Numbered from the stretch's first letter, positions 24,108 to 35,908 are shown. The stretch is DNA of 64,000 bases from Eucommia ulmoides (GCA_016647705.1 CM028335.1:10802905-10866904), one strand, 5' to 3'. A program made the numbers and translations. The notes: generated by a model from the letters alone, not told the origin.

Positions 24108-24955
24108 ACATCAAGCAAACCCAACTCTAGTAGGTTTGACAGTATTGGTTTAGTGGGTTTGACAATATTGGTTTGGTTTGATTGCCGGCCTTATGGCTAG
24201 GCTAAAGTTTGATTTGTTTTGTAGTGCCAGGTTTGGGCATGAAAGTAGGGCCTGATCATAGGGCCTAATATTTTTTTGTAATACCCTAACTAAAGCTCGA
24301 CCCGGCCCATGACCACCTCTAATTGAGGTATGATAGGTAACTTGTTTTACCTTACAACAAGTAGGACAAATATAATGTGTGTTTTATGGCTAGATTTCAA
24401 TCATGTCCTAAAGAGCTCATTTAAATGTTGTTAAGTGTATTTTTAGATATTTTATAGGCTCAAATAATTTAGGACTTTGGTATCCTTAGAGTAGTAATTT
24501 TCAATGCTTAGTGACTTTGACACAAATTTTACCTAGTGGGTTTTGTCATTTTTAGGTCATGCACTCGTTTCATGGTCAAGCAAGAAATAAAACTCTATTA
24601 CCTTATCCATTGTTGGGTTGAGTACATGGAAATTGGTAGATATTGTGCACAAGTACTTTATATGAAACAACAATTATGTAATTTTGACATTTGTATGAAA
24701 ATTGTACCTATTTTGTGTGATAATACTAGTGCAATTTGTTTGAGAAAAAAATCCAACACAACACTTATGCGCAAAGCATATTGAGATTTACCATTACTTT
24801 CTCTGGGATCATATTAAAAAATGTGGCTTCTCTTTAGAATATGTTAACACTCACAATAAACTAGCCAATATATTTACAAAACCTCTAGTAGAAGATCAAC
24901 TTAAAAAAACAAATCATTCGAGATTTGGGAATCGCTAGGAACAATGATGTTTATC
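22994..24955 (+). pseudogene. Ty1/copia RT and RNase H remnant
   Basis: Reads from the N-terminal RT block MQEELVQFKINKIWSLVPRP through MDFRSSFLDISIFEELYIKQ and HVFKLRKALYGIK. RNase H blocks then follow (FLGHALVSW, CDNTSAICLRKKSN, AKHIEI, LANIFTKPL). The order RT then RNase H at the end of pol is that of copia elements. The upstream gag, protease and integrase are presumably left of the window, beyond the Tat-1 insertion. The reading is broken by several stops and by a MITE at 23828-24321. Confidence 0.8.
23828..24321. mobile_element. hAT-type MITE in copia pol
   Basis: 494 bp. The perfect 8-bp duplication ATTGAGGT lies at 23820-23827 and 24322-24329. The terminal inverted repeats are TAAGGGTAGTCATGGGCC and, inverted, TAGAGGTGGTCATGGGCC (15 of 18 match). 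The interior is non-coding with a (TA)n run at about 24041-24105. An 8-bp duplication and short inverted ends are typical of hAT. Confidence 0.8.
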
Positions 24956-25540
24956 TAGAATAGTTGCATTCCATATTTCTTTTAAAGATACATCATGAAT
25001 ATTATGTTTTACCAAAAAATTGCATATTTGAGCACTCACTTCATACACCGCATATAAGGGTTCATATGCATTATTTTCAAAATTGTGCTATTTGGTGTTT
25101 AGACTCTCATCTGGCTCACTCAATTACAAAGTTTTCAAATCAAAACACATGGATTACTATGACTTTGATTATTCCATTTAAGTTCCAACATCCCATTCAA
25201 GAAAGCTCCGTCCTATCCTACACTTTTTGAGATGATAAATGGGAAGATATTTGTGATGTTTTCTAATAAAGTGATATATTAAAGATTGTGCGGTCTGAAT
25301 AGATTCATTCCTACTTTCAAAGCTTTATGATTTAAAATTTTTTACTGTGTTCAAATTGATGCAACTCTAAAATGATTCATTGTGTTCACATTAATATAAC
25401 ATATTTATTCTCATGTTTTTGTTCAAAATGATTAAAGAATCATTTCCACATTCAAGGGGAATGTATTTATATTTTTGAAAAATGAAAAAAAAAAAAAGAA
25501 GAAAAAAAGGTCAAGTTGTCGTCATAAAAAAATGAGAGAT
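24956..25540 (+). other. Copia 3' untranslated region
   Basis: AT-rich, with no supported gene. It ends in TTGTCGTCATAAAAAAATGAGAGAT right before TGTTAG. From memory, many copia elements have TCATCATCAAAAAGGGGGAGA as polypurine tract here, so this looks like a decayed version of it. Confidence 0.55.
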
Positions 25541-26434
25541 TGTTAGCCTATAGGTAATAATCCCAGTAATTTAATTTTGGCAATTAGTTGATATTTTTTA
25601 TCTAATATGTTTGTTGAGTCTATGTTTGAATTAGCATAGCATTGAACAAACAAATAGACGCAAAAACAACAATATGAAAAAAAAAAAAAATCTAGACCAA
25701 GTTGATCATAATAGATGATGAAGATCATTCGCAAATATTTTTTGTATTTCATAGGTAAAACAACACTTATCCTGATCTGTACATTATCTTATCGTTTAAG
25801 ATCACACACACGAACACAATAATATTTGAAAAACATGATTTCGTGCAAGTAAAATCCTTCTTTAAATAAAAATTTTGTACTTTAAACTTGTCAATACTTG
25901 ATTGAATTCTGCCGAAAACGGTCAGCTAAATGAATAAACGGTCAACTGGTCATAAAAAATACAAAAAATAAAAAAAGTAACAGTTTGAAATTCTATTATA
26001 ATCGGTTGATCAGATACATATGATAGCCGACCATTTGAGACAGAAGGTTTGCATTGTTGAAACTCTTAACTAATCAGTCAATCGGGGTCTTGAGACAGTA
26101 GACCATCTAAACCTATAGGTATTAATTTTTTTGTCCCTCATTGTTTAGGTTGAGTGGTTATTGTTGGTCAGTCAACCGTTCCTGACAAAAAGGTTTTAGG
26201 ATTTTGAAAATTACATTGGTCAATTAACCAATACATTAAGAAGTCGACTGACATATGTTTAAAAATATAGTCATTTTCAGTCAAAATCGTACATCATTTT
26301 CAATGATTAATTATTTTAAATCATTTCTAAATATCCTTAAATTATTCATAAATTATTTGAAATATTTTTAAGAGGACTTTATACTAGAAAAATTATTTAT
26401 AGAAAGATCTTTTGGTCAAACTTTTAGTCTAACA
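25541..26434 (+). repeat. Copia 3' LTR (end uncertain)
   Basis: Starts TGTTAGCC after the polypurine remnant. The first inverted match of TGTTAG downstream is CTAACA ending at 26434, which I take as the end. No 5' LTR is available in the window to confirm the length. Confidence 0.5.
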
Positions 26435-27059
26435 GATTTTGATCACATGTTTTTTGAAATTTGATTAAAATCTAATCTCTTTAACTTATTCTATTTAAGG
26501 AGATTAGGGGTCATTTTGACCAAAATTTGTGATTCAATTTGTCAATTTAAAATAAAAATCACTACTAAAATGATAATTTTAGAATTTCGTTAACTAATAA
26601 ATATTATTAATAGTATATGAATAACAATTAATAATTGTTGTAAATTAAATTATAAATAATTAATTATAATTGTTGTTAGAATATTTTTTGTACAATTAAT
26701 ATTGACTTAAGAAATAAGGCGTCTAATAAATGTTGTATAATTAAGAAAATTTAAGAATGAAAAAAAATTAAATTTTAGTATCACGCATTTCATGTCGTAT
26801 TAGCTTTATTTAATTAAATTCTTAGTTTAGACCCTATCGTTATTAGGTTCACATGACGCCGACTACAACAGTATTTCGATGATAACCTATTGGCAGCGTA
26901 ATTTTCAAGGTGAGTATATTGTCTTCTATACAAATTATCAAATTATATTTTCGTACTAAAATGTGAAAAGAAAATGTTTATTAGAATGAATTATTTTATA
27001 ATGTTAAATAGATCAAGTAAATGGTTAAATATAAAAAATGATTTTTATTATTATACTAC
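26435..27059 (+). repeat. Chromovirus 5' LTR, first visible part
   Basis: From about 26537 it parallels 50520-51007 of the 3' LTR (for example ATGATAATTTTAG, CACGCATTTCATGTCGTATT and GGTGAGTATATTGTCTT). It ends in ACTAC at 27055-27059, the Tat-2 target duplication. The part before 26537 has no clear match. Confidence 0.7.
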
Positions 27060-27697
27060 TGATATGGAAAAACTCTCGCTCACAACTGTCAAAGGCATGA
27101 GAACCTTAGCGGGTCGGATCGGGTCAATGATCCGAACCAAGAATGTAACCCAATACGTGATCTAGACTAAGCACATAATTCCCATCGAGAAAGAGGCTGC
27201 AAAAGTCTAGGACTCAAATAAAACAGGCCCAATAATGGGTAATTAGAACCCAAGATGACAAAGGCCAAGAACAAGTTAGTCCATAATCTCCACATTCCCC
27301 ATCTATGAGGAACGTTACAACCAACTGACTATAACAGCTCATATTTGATGGGAGTAATGTTACATAGATTTTCTCCTAGTTTAATGGAGAAGATTGTAGT
27401 TATATCACAGTTCGGAGGAGATCTCGTAACAGGCAATCTCACCAATGAAACGGCAAAAATCTGCTAAGTCTATATAAAGGGAAGGTATCATCATTTGATT
27501 TTTTTACTACTGATTCAAGTGCTTTAACTTTTCTCACAATCAGATTAACTTATTCTCACGCCGGAGGTTTTTTGGCCGACACCACACAGATGTCCCCCTT
27601 AATAACTAATCGATTTTGTAGGTTGAAATGTGAAATTGAAGAGGTTTTTGGCATGTGGGAAGTTGATTGTACGTGTTGAGAATTTTTGGCAACATCA
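27060..27697 (+). repeat. Tat-2 5' LTR
   Basis: Starts TGATATGGAAAAACTCTC and ends ..TTTGGCAACATCA. A TATA box (TATATAAAGG) lies at 27471-27480, and the same box is at about 41240 in the 3' LTR. Much of the sequence is shared with 40819-41464, with scattered changes and small indels. Confidence 0.92.
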
Positions 27698-27717
27698 TTT
27701 GGCGTCGTCTGTAGGAA
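27698..27717 (+). other. Primer binding site of Tat-2
   Basis: TTTGGCGTCGTCTGTAGGAA directly follows the LTR end. It is a variant of the PBS found in Tat-1 and Tat-3. Confidence 0.75.
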
Positions 27718-27751
27718 ACGCTTAAAAAAATCTTTCTATCACAAAATGAGG

Positions 27752-29251
27752 CCATGAGCAAGAGGAGCAGTACCAAGTCAAAGTAGTGATATGCCACCAC
27801 CATTCCACAATGAGGTTCCTATAGGAGCGTCTTATGTGATTTATGCTAATCTTCTTCCAGAAGTGCAAAGCACTGATGCAAAAATCAACGCCCTTATGGG
27901 AAAATATCATAAATGGTTGACGTAATCAAGTATATGGTAGAGTTTATTGCCAAAAATGGACCACAACCTCCTACCATTGATAACGGTTTGGGGGAAAAAG
28001 CCGAGTCTCTAACGTCTGCAGGCCCACTTTCCCAAGGGGAGAGAGGTGTCCATGGAGATACAAGCAAGCAACCACCGAAGAGAAGGGTGTTTAGTAAAAA
28101 TTAGACTATTGATTCACAAAAGTATCCTAGAGTAGGAAGGAGAGAGATCTACCCTGGATGAACTGAATACACTGTTAAAAAGAACTGGGATGTTTTTCAC
28201 TTCAGACATCTTGGATGTACCATTCTCTGAGAAGTTTGACCCCACCAAGTTTGAGAAGTATGACGAGAAAACAGATCATGTGGAACATATCCGCCAATTT
28301 AGGCATATCATAGCCTTGTATAGAGCAGGCGACTCTGTGTTGTGCAAAGCTTTTGCTATGACCCTGAAAGGCTCTGCCCTGGAGTGGTTACACAAGCTTC
28401 CACCCAACTCCGTCTCATTGTTCAAAGACTTTGGGAAGATATTCATCAACCGCTTCATAACCTGCCAAATGTTGATAAAGAGGACAGATTATCTGCTAGC
28501 CTTACGACAAGAAAATGGAGAGTCTTTCAGCCTGTACATGAACCGCTTTAACAAAGAGTTGACGTGTATTGAGGGTTGCGATGCTAACCTTATTACCAAC
28601 ACGTTCACTTCAGGGTTGCGCCATGGCAGATTTCAGAACTCCCTCACCAAGCATAACCCAATGAGTATGTCTTAGCTGATGGAGAAAGCTAAACCCTACA
28701 TGAAGCTAGAGGATGTCAAACTTGCAAGAAGATGAAAGTGATCATCCAAAGATCACCGTAGGCAAAGTGAGAAGGACCACAACAGATCAAAGGGTAACAG
28801 CTCAGAATGGTAGAAAGATTATCCTAGAAACTCAAGTTCAAGACCAAATTCACATCAAGAACCGAACCTCCCAAGCCTGCGGATGCCAATCTCCAGGATT
28901 TTGCATGAAATTTGGTCATCTGAAATGGTTCAATGGCCACCCAAGCAAAACACAAGGTCTAATAGAAAGAAAATATCGAAGTACTGTGATTTTCATAAGG
29001 ATGTTGTCCATGACACCGATGATTGCTGGGAGCTCAAAAAGGAGATCAAGCGACTGATTGACATGGGTCAGTTACGTCACTACTTGCAGGAGCATTCAAG
29101 GGAAAGGAAGAGATCTAGAAGTGAAAGTCGTCGCGAAAACTGTGACAAGGAACGTAAAGATGACAGTCTTAGCAGAAATCATGAAGTTATTTTCATGATA
29201 AACAATGTTAAACCTACTACTGGAGAAACTAACGAAGAGTAGAAGAGGAAA
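27752..29251 (+). pseudogene. Tat-2 gag
   Basis: Particle protein. The longest open part is 28190-28675, with a retrotransposon gag domain: SEKFDPTKFEKYDEKTDHVE, then MTLKGSALEWLHKLPPNSV, then FINRFI, then GESFSLYMNRFNKEL, ending near GLRHGRFQNSL and a TAG. A second open part (28883-29242) has a YCDFHKDVVHDTDDCWELKK-like block, a Cys/His pattern common at the C-terminus of Tat gag, followed by an Arg/Ser-rich tail. Frame changes and stops separate the parts. The start near 27752 is a guess. Confidence 0.75.
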
Positions 29252-29369
29252 GTCTGTGAGGCAGCACTAGAGCGCTTCTATGGAGAAGCAATATCAGTAA
29301 TTGTGAAGCCAAGACCAGTCATCACCTTCACTAACGAGGATTGCAAAGGGATAGTGCATCCTCACGAAG

Positions 29370-29815
29370 ATGCTCTGGTCATCACTGTCTAGATCTCTAG
29401 TTTTGAGGTAAGAAGAATCCTGGTTGATACTAGAAGTTCTACTAACATCATCTTTGTAGACAGTTTGAAGTAGATGGGAGTGCCCAGCTCAGATATTAGT
29501 TCGACTCAGACTGCTACAGTGGCTTTTACTGGAGACCTCAGTTTTCCTAGAGAAAATATCACTTTGTCAATCACAACAAACAAAGAGGAGGGTGGGTACA
29601 CAAAGGCCACGGAGTTAATCATAATGGACTATTTATCACCCTAAAATGCAATATTGGGACGACCATGGCTACATGTAATAAAGGCGGTGGCATCAATGTA
29701 CCACCAATGCATCAAGTGTGCAAAGGATAGCTCAGTGGCACTGATACATGGGGAGCAGGTGGCATCAAGGTCGTGCTTCGCAATAGCTATGAAGAGGAAA
29801 AATAAGATCTTATAG
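29370..29815 (+). pseudogene. Tat-2 protease, active site lost
   Basis: Aspartic protease block near 29415-29455 reads ILVDTRSSTNIIF, in which the Gly of D-T-G is Arg. Downstream blocks are ELIIMDYLSP and AILGRPWLHVIKAVASMYH, the usual end of a Tat protease. Internal stops are present. Confidence 0.75.
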
Positions 29816-29989
29816 CAATTAAAGCCAGAGCAGAAATAAGCTCCGATGAATAGCTCAGCTCATGAGATTGATGATTTCAGAGAACACCTCAATGTCCTCC
29901 AACCTGTTGAGCAAGTACGGGAGGTTACTTTAAAAAAAAAAAAAACATAAGCTAATGATAGAGGGATCCCTAAGCCAGAATGAGGCAGA

Positions 29990-30890
29990 GGAGATCAAGG
30001 GGCTACTAAAACAAAATTTAGACGTCTTTATTTGGTCTCTATAGGACATGAAGGGGTGGCAACCACCGACTTGAAATTTCCAAGTCTTACCCACCCGTCA
30101 GGTAGAAAATGAGGACATTCAGTCTTGAGAAGGAAGAGGTGGTTGAATCTGAGGTGAAGATGTTGCTCTCCATTGGCCACATAAGGGAAGTGATATACCC
30201 AAAATGGTTCGCCAACCCAATCTTTATGAAGAAAAAAAACAATAGGAACTGGAGTTGTGCGTGGACTTCATTGACCTCAACCAAGCATGCCCAAATAACT
30301 GCTACCCAATGCCAAGGATAGACCATATGGTAGATGTAGTAGCAGGGCGTTAACAGATAACCATGATAGATCCGTACATAGGCCACAATCAAATCCACAT
30401 GGATAAGCAAGATGAGTAAGGGACAACATTCATCACTCTAAGAGGTACTTACTGCTACAAAGTAATGCCATTTGGCTTGAGAAATGCAGGAGCAACCAAT
30501 CAACGATTGGTGAACCGTATGTTCCAAGATCAAATTGGAGCGACTATAGAGGTCTACATAAATGACATGCTGGTCAAAATCTCTAAGGAAGACCATCTGG
30601 TGCATTTGGCAGAAGCTTTTGCTATGCTGAGGAAGTTCAATATGGAGTTGAACCCAGAAAAATACATTTTCGGTATGGCATCTGGTAAATTTCTAGGCTT
30701 CGTGGTGAACCAGTCAGGCATCGTGGTAGATTTATGACAGCTAAAAGTTGTCAGAAATATGAAGTCCCCTACAACCATAAGAAAATTCCAAGTGCTGACA
30801 GGCAGGTTAGTTGCTCTAAACAAATTCATTTCCATGTTGACTGATAGGTATGTCCCTTTCTTTAAAATCTTGAAAGGAAGCAAGAACTTT
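29990..30890 (+). pseudogene. Tat-2 reverse transcriptase, catalytic box altered
   Basis: Blocks in order: EEVVESEVKMLLSIGHIREV, YPKWFANPIFMKKK (a frame change follows in an A-run), MPFGLRNAGATNQRLVNRMF, then YINDMLVKI where the usual YIDD or YVDD is expected. The first catalytic Asp of that pair is Asn. It ends with LNPEKYIFGMASGKFLGFVV and LTGRLVALNKFIS. Not functional. Confidence 0.8.
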
Positions 30891-31345
30891 TAGTGGAATG
30901 AGAACTGTGATCGAGCACTGCAATCCATCAAGGACTACTTGGCCTCAGTTGAAGCACTAGCTAAAGTAAACCCAGGGGATGAGCTCTATCTATATTTAGT
31001 GGTAACCTCAGTCGCAATAAGTATAACACTGGTGAAAGATTATCCAAGAGGGAAAAGACTAGTTTATTACATCAACAAGTCGTTAGTCCCAGTAGAGACT
31101 CGCTATACTAAATTGGAAAAGATCACCTTAGCTCTGGTGACTTCAGCGTGAAAGCTCAGACCATACTTTCAAGCACATGAGATCAACGTGCTAACCTCTT
31201 ACCCCTTTAGAGCTGTAATACAAAGACCAGAGGCTTTCGAACGTCTCATGAAGTGGGCAGTAGAGCTTGGTGAGTTTTTAATCAAGTACAAGCCCAGAAC
31301 TGCAATCAAAGGGTAAGCCCTGGCAGACTTTATTGCTGAGCTGAC
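30891..31345 (+). pseudogene. Tat-2 first RNase H
   Basis: Blocks YLASVEALAKVNPGDELYLY, VETRYTKLEKITLALV, YFQAHEINVLTSYPFRAVIQ, MKWAVELGEFLIKYKPRTAI and ALADFIAELT are standard for gypsy RNase H. Stops include one where a Gln codon is expected before ALADF and one at 31151. Confidence 0.75.
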
Positions 31346-31394
31346 TCCTCCAGGAGAAATTGTAATAGAATATAGGGAGCACTCTGATTAGTCA

Positions 31395-31840
31395 GCCTCA
31401 CCATGGAAGCTATGGGTTGATAGGACCTCAAACATAAAAGGCTATGGCATTGGCATAGTCTTAGAAACACCTAAAGGGGATCAGCTCAAAAAAGCAGTGT
31501 AGCCTAGTTTTCGAACTTCAAATAATTAAGCAGAATATGAAGCGGTAATCATTAGGCTGAGTCTCACCAAAGAATTAGGAGCCTAGAATCTGGAGGTGAG
31601 ATTAGACTCCCAACTGGTGGTCAACTAGATAAATAGAGTATATATTGTGAATGAATGAAAATTGCGCCTTTACGTGGATAAAGTGAAAGAGCTAACCACC
31701 TCACTACAAAGTTGCAAGTTCGAAGTTGTTCCAAGAGCTGAGAATGAGAAGGCAGATGTACTATCAGTTCTAGCTTCTTCATTCAAACCTGATCAACTGT
31801 CTAAACTGGTGGAATTCCTTGAGTAACCATGCATAGCACC
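31395..31840 (+). pseudogene. Tat-2 second (archaeal-type) RNase H
   Basis: Lies between the first RNase H and integrase. Blocks WKLWVDRTSNIKGYGIGIVL, SNN-AEYEAVIIRL and VRLDSQLVVN are those of the extra RNase H of Tat elements. Three or more stops fall where Gln would be expected (TAG or TAA for CAG or CAA). This domain is the best single diagnostic of the Tat lineage here. Confidence 0.8.
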
Positions 31841-33996
31841 ACCAGCTAACCTCTGCGTATGTATAGGCTAGCTGGATCAAGAAGAAGACTAGAAAACCCC
31901 TTTAGTGCAGTATCTAAAAGAAGGGATTCTGCCAGACAACAAGGAACTAGCCAGAAAGATCCTATACAAAGTGTCAAGGTATGTGTTGACCAATAATAAA
32001 CCATATAGGAGATCTTTATCTCAACCTCTATTATTTTGTTTAGGATCAAAAGAAGCCACCTATGTCCTACAAGAGATCGATGAAGGGGTTTGCGAAAATC
32101 ATCAAGAATGAAGAACATTAGCGCACAAGGCACTAAGAATTGGCTACTACTGGCCAACAATGCACATTGATGTGCAAGAATAAGTCAGGAAATGCAACAA
32201 ATACCAAAGGATCATCAATGATATCAAGGTCCTAGCTCAACAGCAGACACCGATAACCAGTGGTAGCGGAATTATTCGTCGCTACTTTTACTGCAAGTGT
32301 ACAGGTCAACTTTTAATATAGTGGGAAGAGTAAGGGTTTATGTATCCACAGGGATTGGATTAAATTTTCATTAAGTACCGCGATTGTCGTAACTGAATTT
32401 TATCTAGGCGTTCCAATTTTAGGGTTTTTTGTAATAATAAACTAAACTAAAATGCTAACTAATTAAATTACAATACTAATAATGATGTATATGGGAATAG
32501 ATTATCTAGGGATTATCTTTGTTCACTTAAACGTGTTAGATTTAGTCTAGTTTATATTAACGGTATTCAAACTATTCGACAATCTAAGTATCGAAAACTC
32601 ATTCACTACCTCTCCCGAGTGTAAAGTGAATGAATATGTGACTCATGTCAACACTGATATCTCTGTCTAGCATCTAAATGATCACATGAGTCTTGCCCCA
32701 ACCTCACGGCTTGCACACTTTCTAAAAATCTCCCGAAACATTAGAACGTTGTGTTGTGTTTAAACCCTAGTCCGAATCCGGGGTTACCTCTCCCGAGTGT
32801 CAAACCTCGTATTCTCAAATCAACTAATATATCATAACAAGTATATAATTGAAGTAATAAAATGGTAAATACAATCGAATTGGGATGAACAACCGTTAAC
32901 GAAACATAGATTTACTCAAACGACAAACAAATCACTCTCTAGACAATAGATGTTTATCTACACATGACCATAACCAAATATTCAACAACAAATGAGCTAA
33001 ACTTCATCAAAACAACCAACCAAATCTAAGAATAAAATAGAGAAACAAAGGAGAATAGCCAAATCTAAAGAATAGACGATTCCACGTCCGCTATGTTCGG
33101 TCCAATTGTGTTTCCTCTTCTCCAAATTGATTATACTCTTGGTTGGTATGTTCTTGGACCTCCAAAATATACCCAAAAATGTGCTAGGTATGAGGGATAA
33201 TGAGTGGTTTTAAGTTGGAGAGCAAAATATCCAAAAATATCAAGAAAATATCTTTGTCAGGTGGTACCAGGTCGCTGCAGCGATGAGGGGTATCGTTGCA
33301 GTGATCAAAGGGCAGTAACTTACTGCCGGATCATCGCTGCAGCAGTGGAAATATACACTGCAGCGATGGTCAAGGCAGTGTCGACATCAGATTCTTCTTT
33401 TGGCCGTAACATTCTCGTTCGAACTCCGATTGAGGTGATTCAAAAACTTATAGAAAGATAAGACATATATATACAACTTACATGTTTTGAAATGTTCCAA
33501 AATCGAATTTCATCATTGTCAAAAATGGACTTGAAGTTACTACACCTGAACCAATTTTGCATCTTGTCACCCTTTTATTCAAAAACCTATAAAACAACAC
33601 AAAAACATATTAAACTAACAAAAATGCCTGAAAACACACAAATATTTGAACCTAAAAATACTTGATTTGTTGGTAAATAAATCATTCATCAACCAACCCA
33701 TGGTCGTTTGCTCAATGGGAAATAGATGTGCTAGGGCTGTTTACCCCAACGCTAAGGAACAAAAAATACTTACTAATGATAATTGACTACTTCACCAAGT
33801 GTGTAGAAGCTGAAGCCTTCGTGATAGTAGGTGAAAATGAAGTGAAAAACTTCCTTTGGAAGAATGTGATCTTTCTTTTCGACATTCCAGCGATACTCAT
33901 ATCTGATAACGGAACACTATTCACTGGCGGTAAAGTTGCATGGATCTACGACGGACTGAAAATACAGCACCGTACATCTAGCCCATTCACAAATTA
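31841..33996 (+). pseudogene. Tat-2 integrase, split and truncated
   Basis: The linker QYLKEGILPDNKELARKI leads into an HHCC module (CENHQE, LAHKAL, RKCNKYQRI, with the last Cys as Tyr). A solo LTR interrupts it at 32261-33691. The core resumes with AQWEIDVLGLF, MIIDYFTKCVEA and ILISDNGTLF, so the first two catalytic Asp are kept. The reading stops at SSPFTN (33996), just before the segment with the catalytic Glu, and repeats follow. The C-terminal third is deleted. Confidence 0.8.
32261..33691 (-). mobile_element. Solo Athila-type LTR in Tat-2 integrase
   Basis: On the minus strand it starts TGATGAATGATTTATTTACC and ends ..GCTACCA. The flanks are ACCAG (32256-32260) and ACCAA (33692-33696). 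It is the same family as 18118-19757. It holds perfect palindromes such as TCGCTGCAGCGA (33272-33283). The Tat-2 integrase frame is continuous across it. Confidence 0.85.
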
Positions 33997-34560
33997 GCAG
34001 AGCTGATCAGCTTACTCATAAAACACTTAGCATAAAACTAAGTGGGAAATAAATAATCTGAGCAAATCAGCTCAGACATGAGCAAAGCAGATCAACTTAC
34101 TCATTCACAAATTAGTAGAGTAGATCAGCTTATTCATAAAACACTTAGCATAAAACTAAGTGTAAAACAAACAAATTGAGCAGATCAGCTCAGACATGAG
34201 CATAGCAAATCAGCTTACTCATAAAACACTTAGCATAAAGCCAAGTGTAAGACAAAAGTAAGGAGTGCAGGTCAGCTCACTCACAGATAACTGAGCAGAT
34301 CAGCTCAGACATGAGCAAAACAAATCAACTTACTCATTCACAAATATGAAACAAAATACTCGTAAAATACTTAGTATCTAAAAAACTAACTATGAAACAA
34401 AAGTGAGGAGGGTAGAAACTTCACTCACAAAAACAACTGAGTAGATTAGCTCAGCCATGAGCAAAGCAAATCAGCTTAATCATAAAACATTTTAGTATAA
34501 GTAAAGTAAGCAGAACAGGTCAGCTCACTTGCTACAAACTAAGTAGATCAGCCCAGACAT
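33997..34560 (+). repeat. Tandem repeats of about 115-120 bp
   Basis: About five imperfect copies. Each has words like AGCAGATCAGCTCAGACATG, CTTACTCATAAAACACTTAG and CATAAAACTAAGTG. The array starts exactly where the integrase reading ends. Tandem arrays in the 3' non-coding part of Tat and Ogre elements are known. No coding sense. Confidence 0.75.
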
Positions 34561-35349
34561 GGACAGAACAGCTCATTGCATGAAAGAACATATCAGTTCA
34601 CCATTTGTAACTTCTAGTTTTCAAAACTAAGAGAGGTCAATGTGAACTTATTAATCACCAAATAAACTCCTACAAAGAATCGATCAAATATGGACATCTC
34701 ATCTTCAGCACATTACTTATTTAGTTAAGATTAAAGTCCAAAACACTTGTTTAAGTCTACACCAACTCCATGGTAAGGAGTGATGAGTTCAAGACTGGAC
34801 AATATTTTGAGAAGAATGTTATAGAACAAGAAGAAAAAGAAAATCTCATTGGAAGGATTCCTGTGATGGTAAAATCTGGTTTAACTTCATTTTGTGACTT
34901 TTCTTACTATGATTATGTTCGTGTTCAAATGTCTTATTTACTACCAAAAGCCTACTTGTTCATAACTAGCTTAGTATACTAACCAAGTTATGAAGGAGGG
35001 CAAGCAGGAGATGAACAAATGAACAACATAGAGCCAGCACAAATAAACTCACAGATATCAAAACCCATGAAGGGAACAAACGAACAACACAGAGGCAATA
35101 CAAATAAACTCACAGATATCAAAACTCATCTTTTATATTAACAAAAAGTAAAGATGGTACATTATTACAAAATAAAAATAAAAAAAAATTAAAAAAAAAA
35201 AAAAAAAAAAAAGACAGAACAGAAGATAGTTCGTCATACAAAAAAGAAGAAAAAGGAACATAAAATTGTTCACTTCAAAATAATAAAAAAGGAAAAAGGA
35301 AAAAGAAGTTTGAAACTTCTTTTGCTAAACCAGGGCTAATTAGGCGACA
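34561..35349. other. Tat-2 non-coding region with A-rich tract
   Basis: A short open frame at 34770-34982 has no recognisable features. A poly(A)-rich tract lies at about 35175-35213. Nothing else stands out. Confidence 0.5.
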
Positions 35350-35801
35350 TCATTCCCACCCAAGAGAATGAGGGGCACCTAAACCTTCATAGTCTGAATG
35401 AGAATGGTAGAAATTGTGCTCTTCATACTGGTTGATCTTACATATCAACTCTCGAATCTTGGTTTTCTTCTCCTCATTCTTTATCCAGAGTTTGTCATGC
35501 TTCTCCTTCATGGAATCGGCATACTGCTTGTGGAAGTACAAATTAGCAGACATCTCACGACTCTCCCTGTCTGGATTTTCAACAAATCTCTCAGTTCATG
35601 GAGTTGCGAGATGGCGTGGAAATAAGCTGCCTCCATGGTATAGAAGACAACATAGGCATCTTCGAGTGCTCTCAAACAAGGATGCTCATCGGATAAGGTC
35701 TTTGTTGTTGTTATTAAGGCACAGAAGTTTTTACCCAGCTCAATCTCTTGTATCCTCTTAATTTGAACCATCTCAAATGAGGATGAGGATGGCCTCAACA
35801 T
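35350..35801 (-). pseudogene. Small antisense ORF in Tat-2, unknown protein, one frameshift
   Basis: Two overlapping minus-strand frames make one protein-like reading of about 150 residues. It starts MLRPSSSSFEMVQIKRIQEI, runs through HPCLRALEDAYVVFYTMEAA and ISQLHELRDLL, shifts by one base near 35575, and goes on with DRESREMSANLYFHKQYADS to EGLGAPHSLGWE and TGA. It is acidic and charged, likely helical or coiled coil, with no signal peptide or membrane span. Apart from the one shift it has no stops, unlike the pol around it. A TATA-like box lies about 110 bp upstream. I do not recognise the family. It may be a second extra gene of the element or a captured host piece. Confidence 0.5.
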
Positions 35802-35908
35802 GATTGCAAAGGGATAAAAAGGAGAAAAGCAAGAAGAAACTCTGCAAAAATATAAAATAGAGAAAGAGAGAGCGTTTGGACTAGTGTAAAACATCAAAGT
35901 TTGGTTTG

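Noticed and set aside
33997-34560. Tandem array as a CRISPR array
   Set aside because: Units are about 115-120 bp with no unique spacers, in a plant retrotransposon.
34770-34982. 70-residue open frame in the Tat-2 3' region
   Set aside because: No recognisable domain or promoter. Length is within chance for AT-rich DNA.
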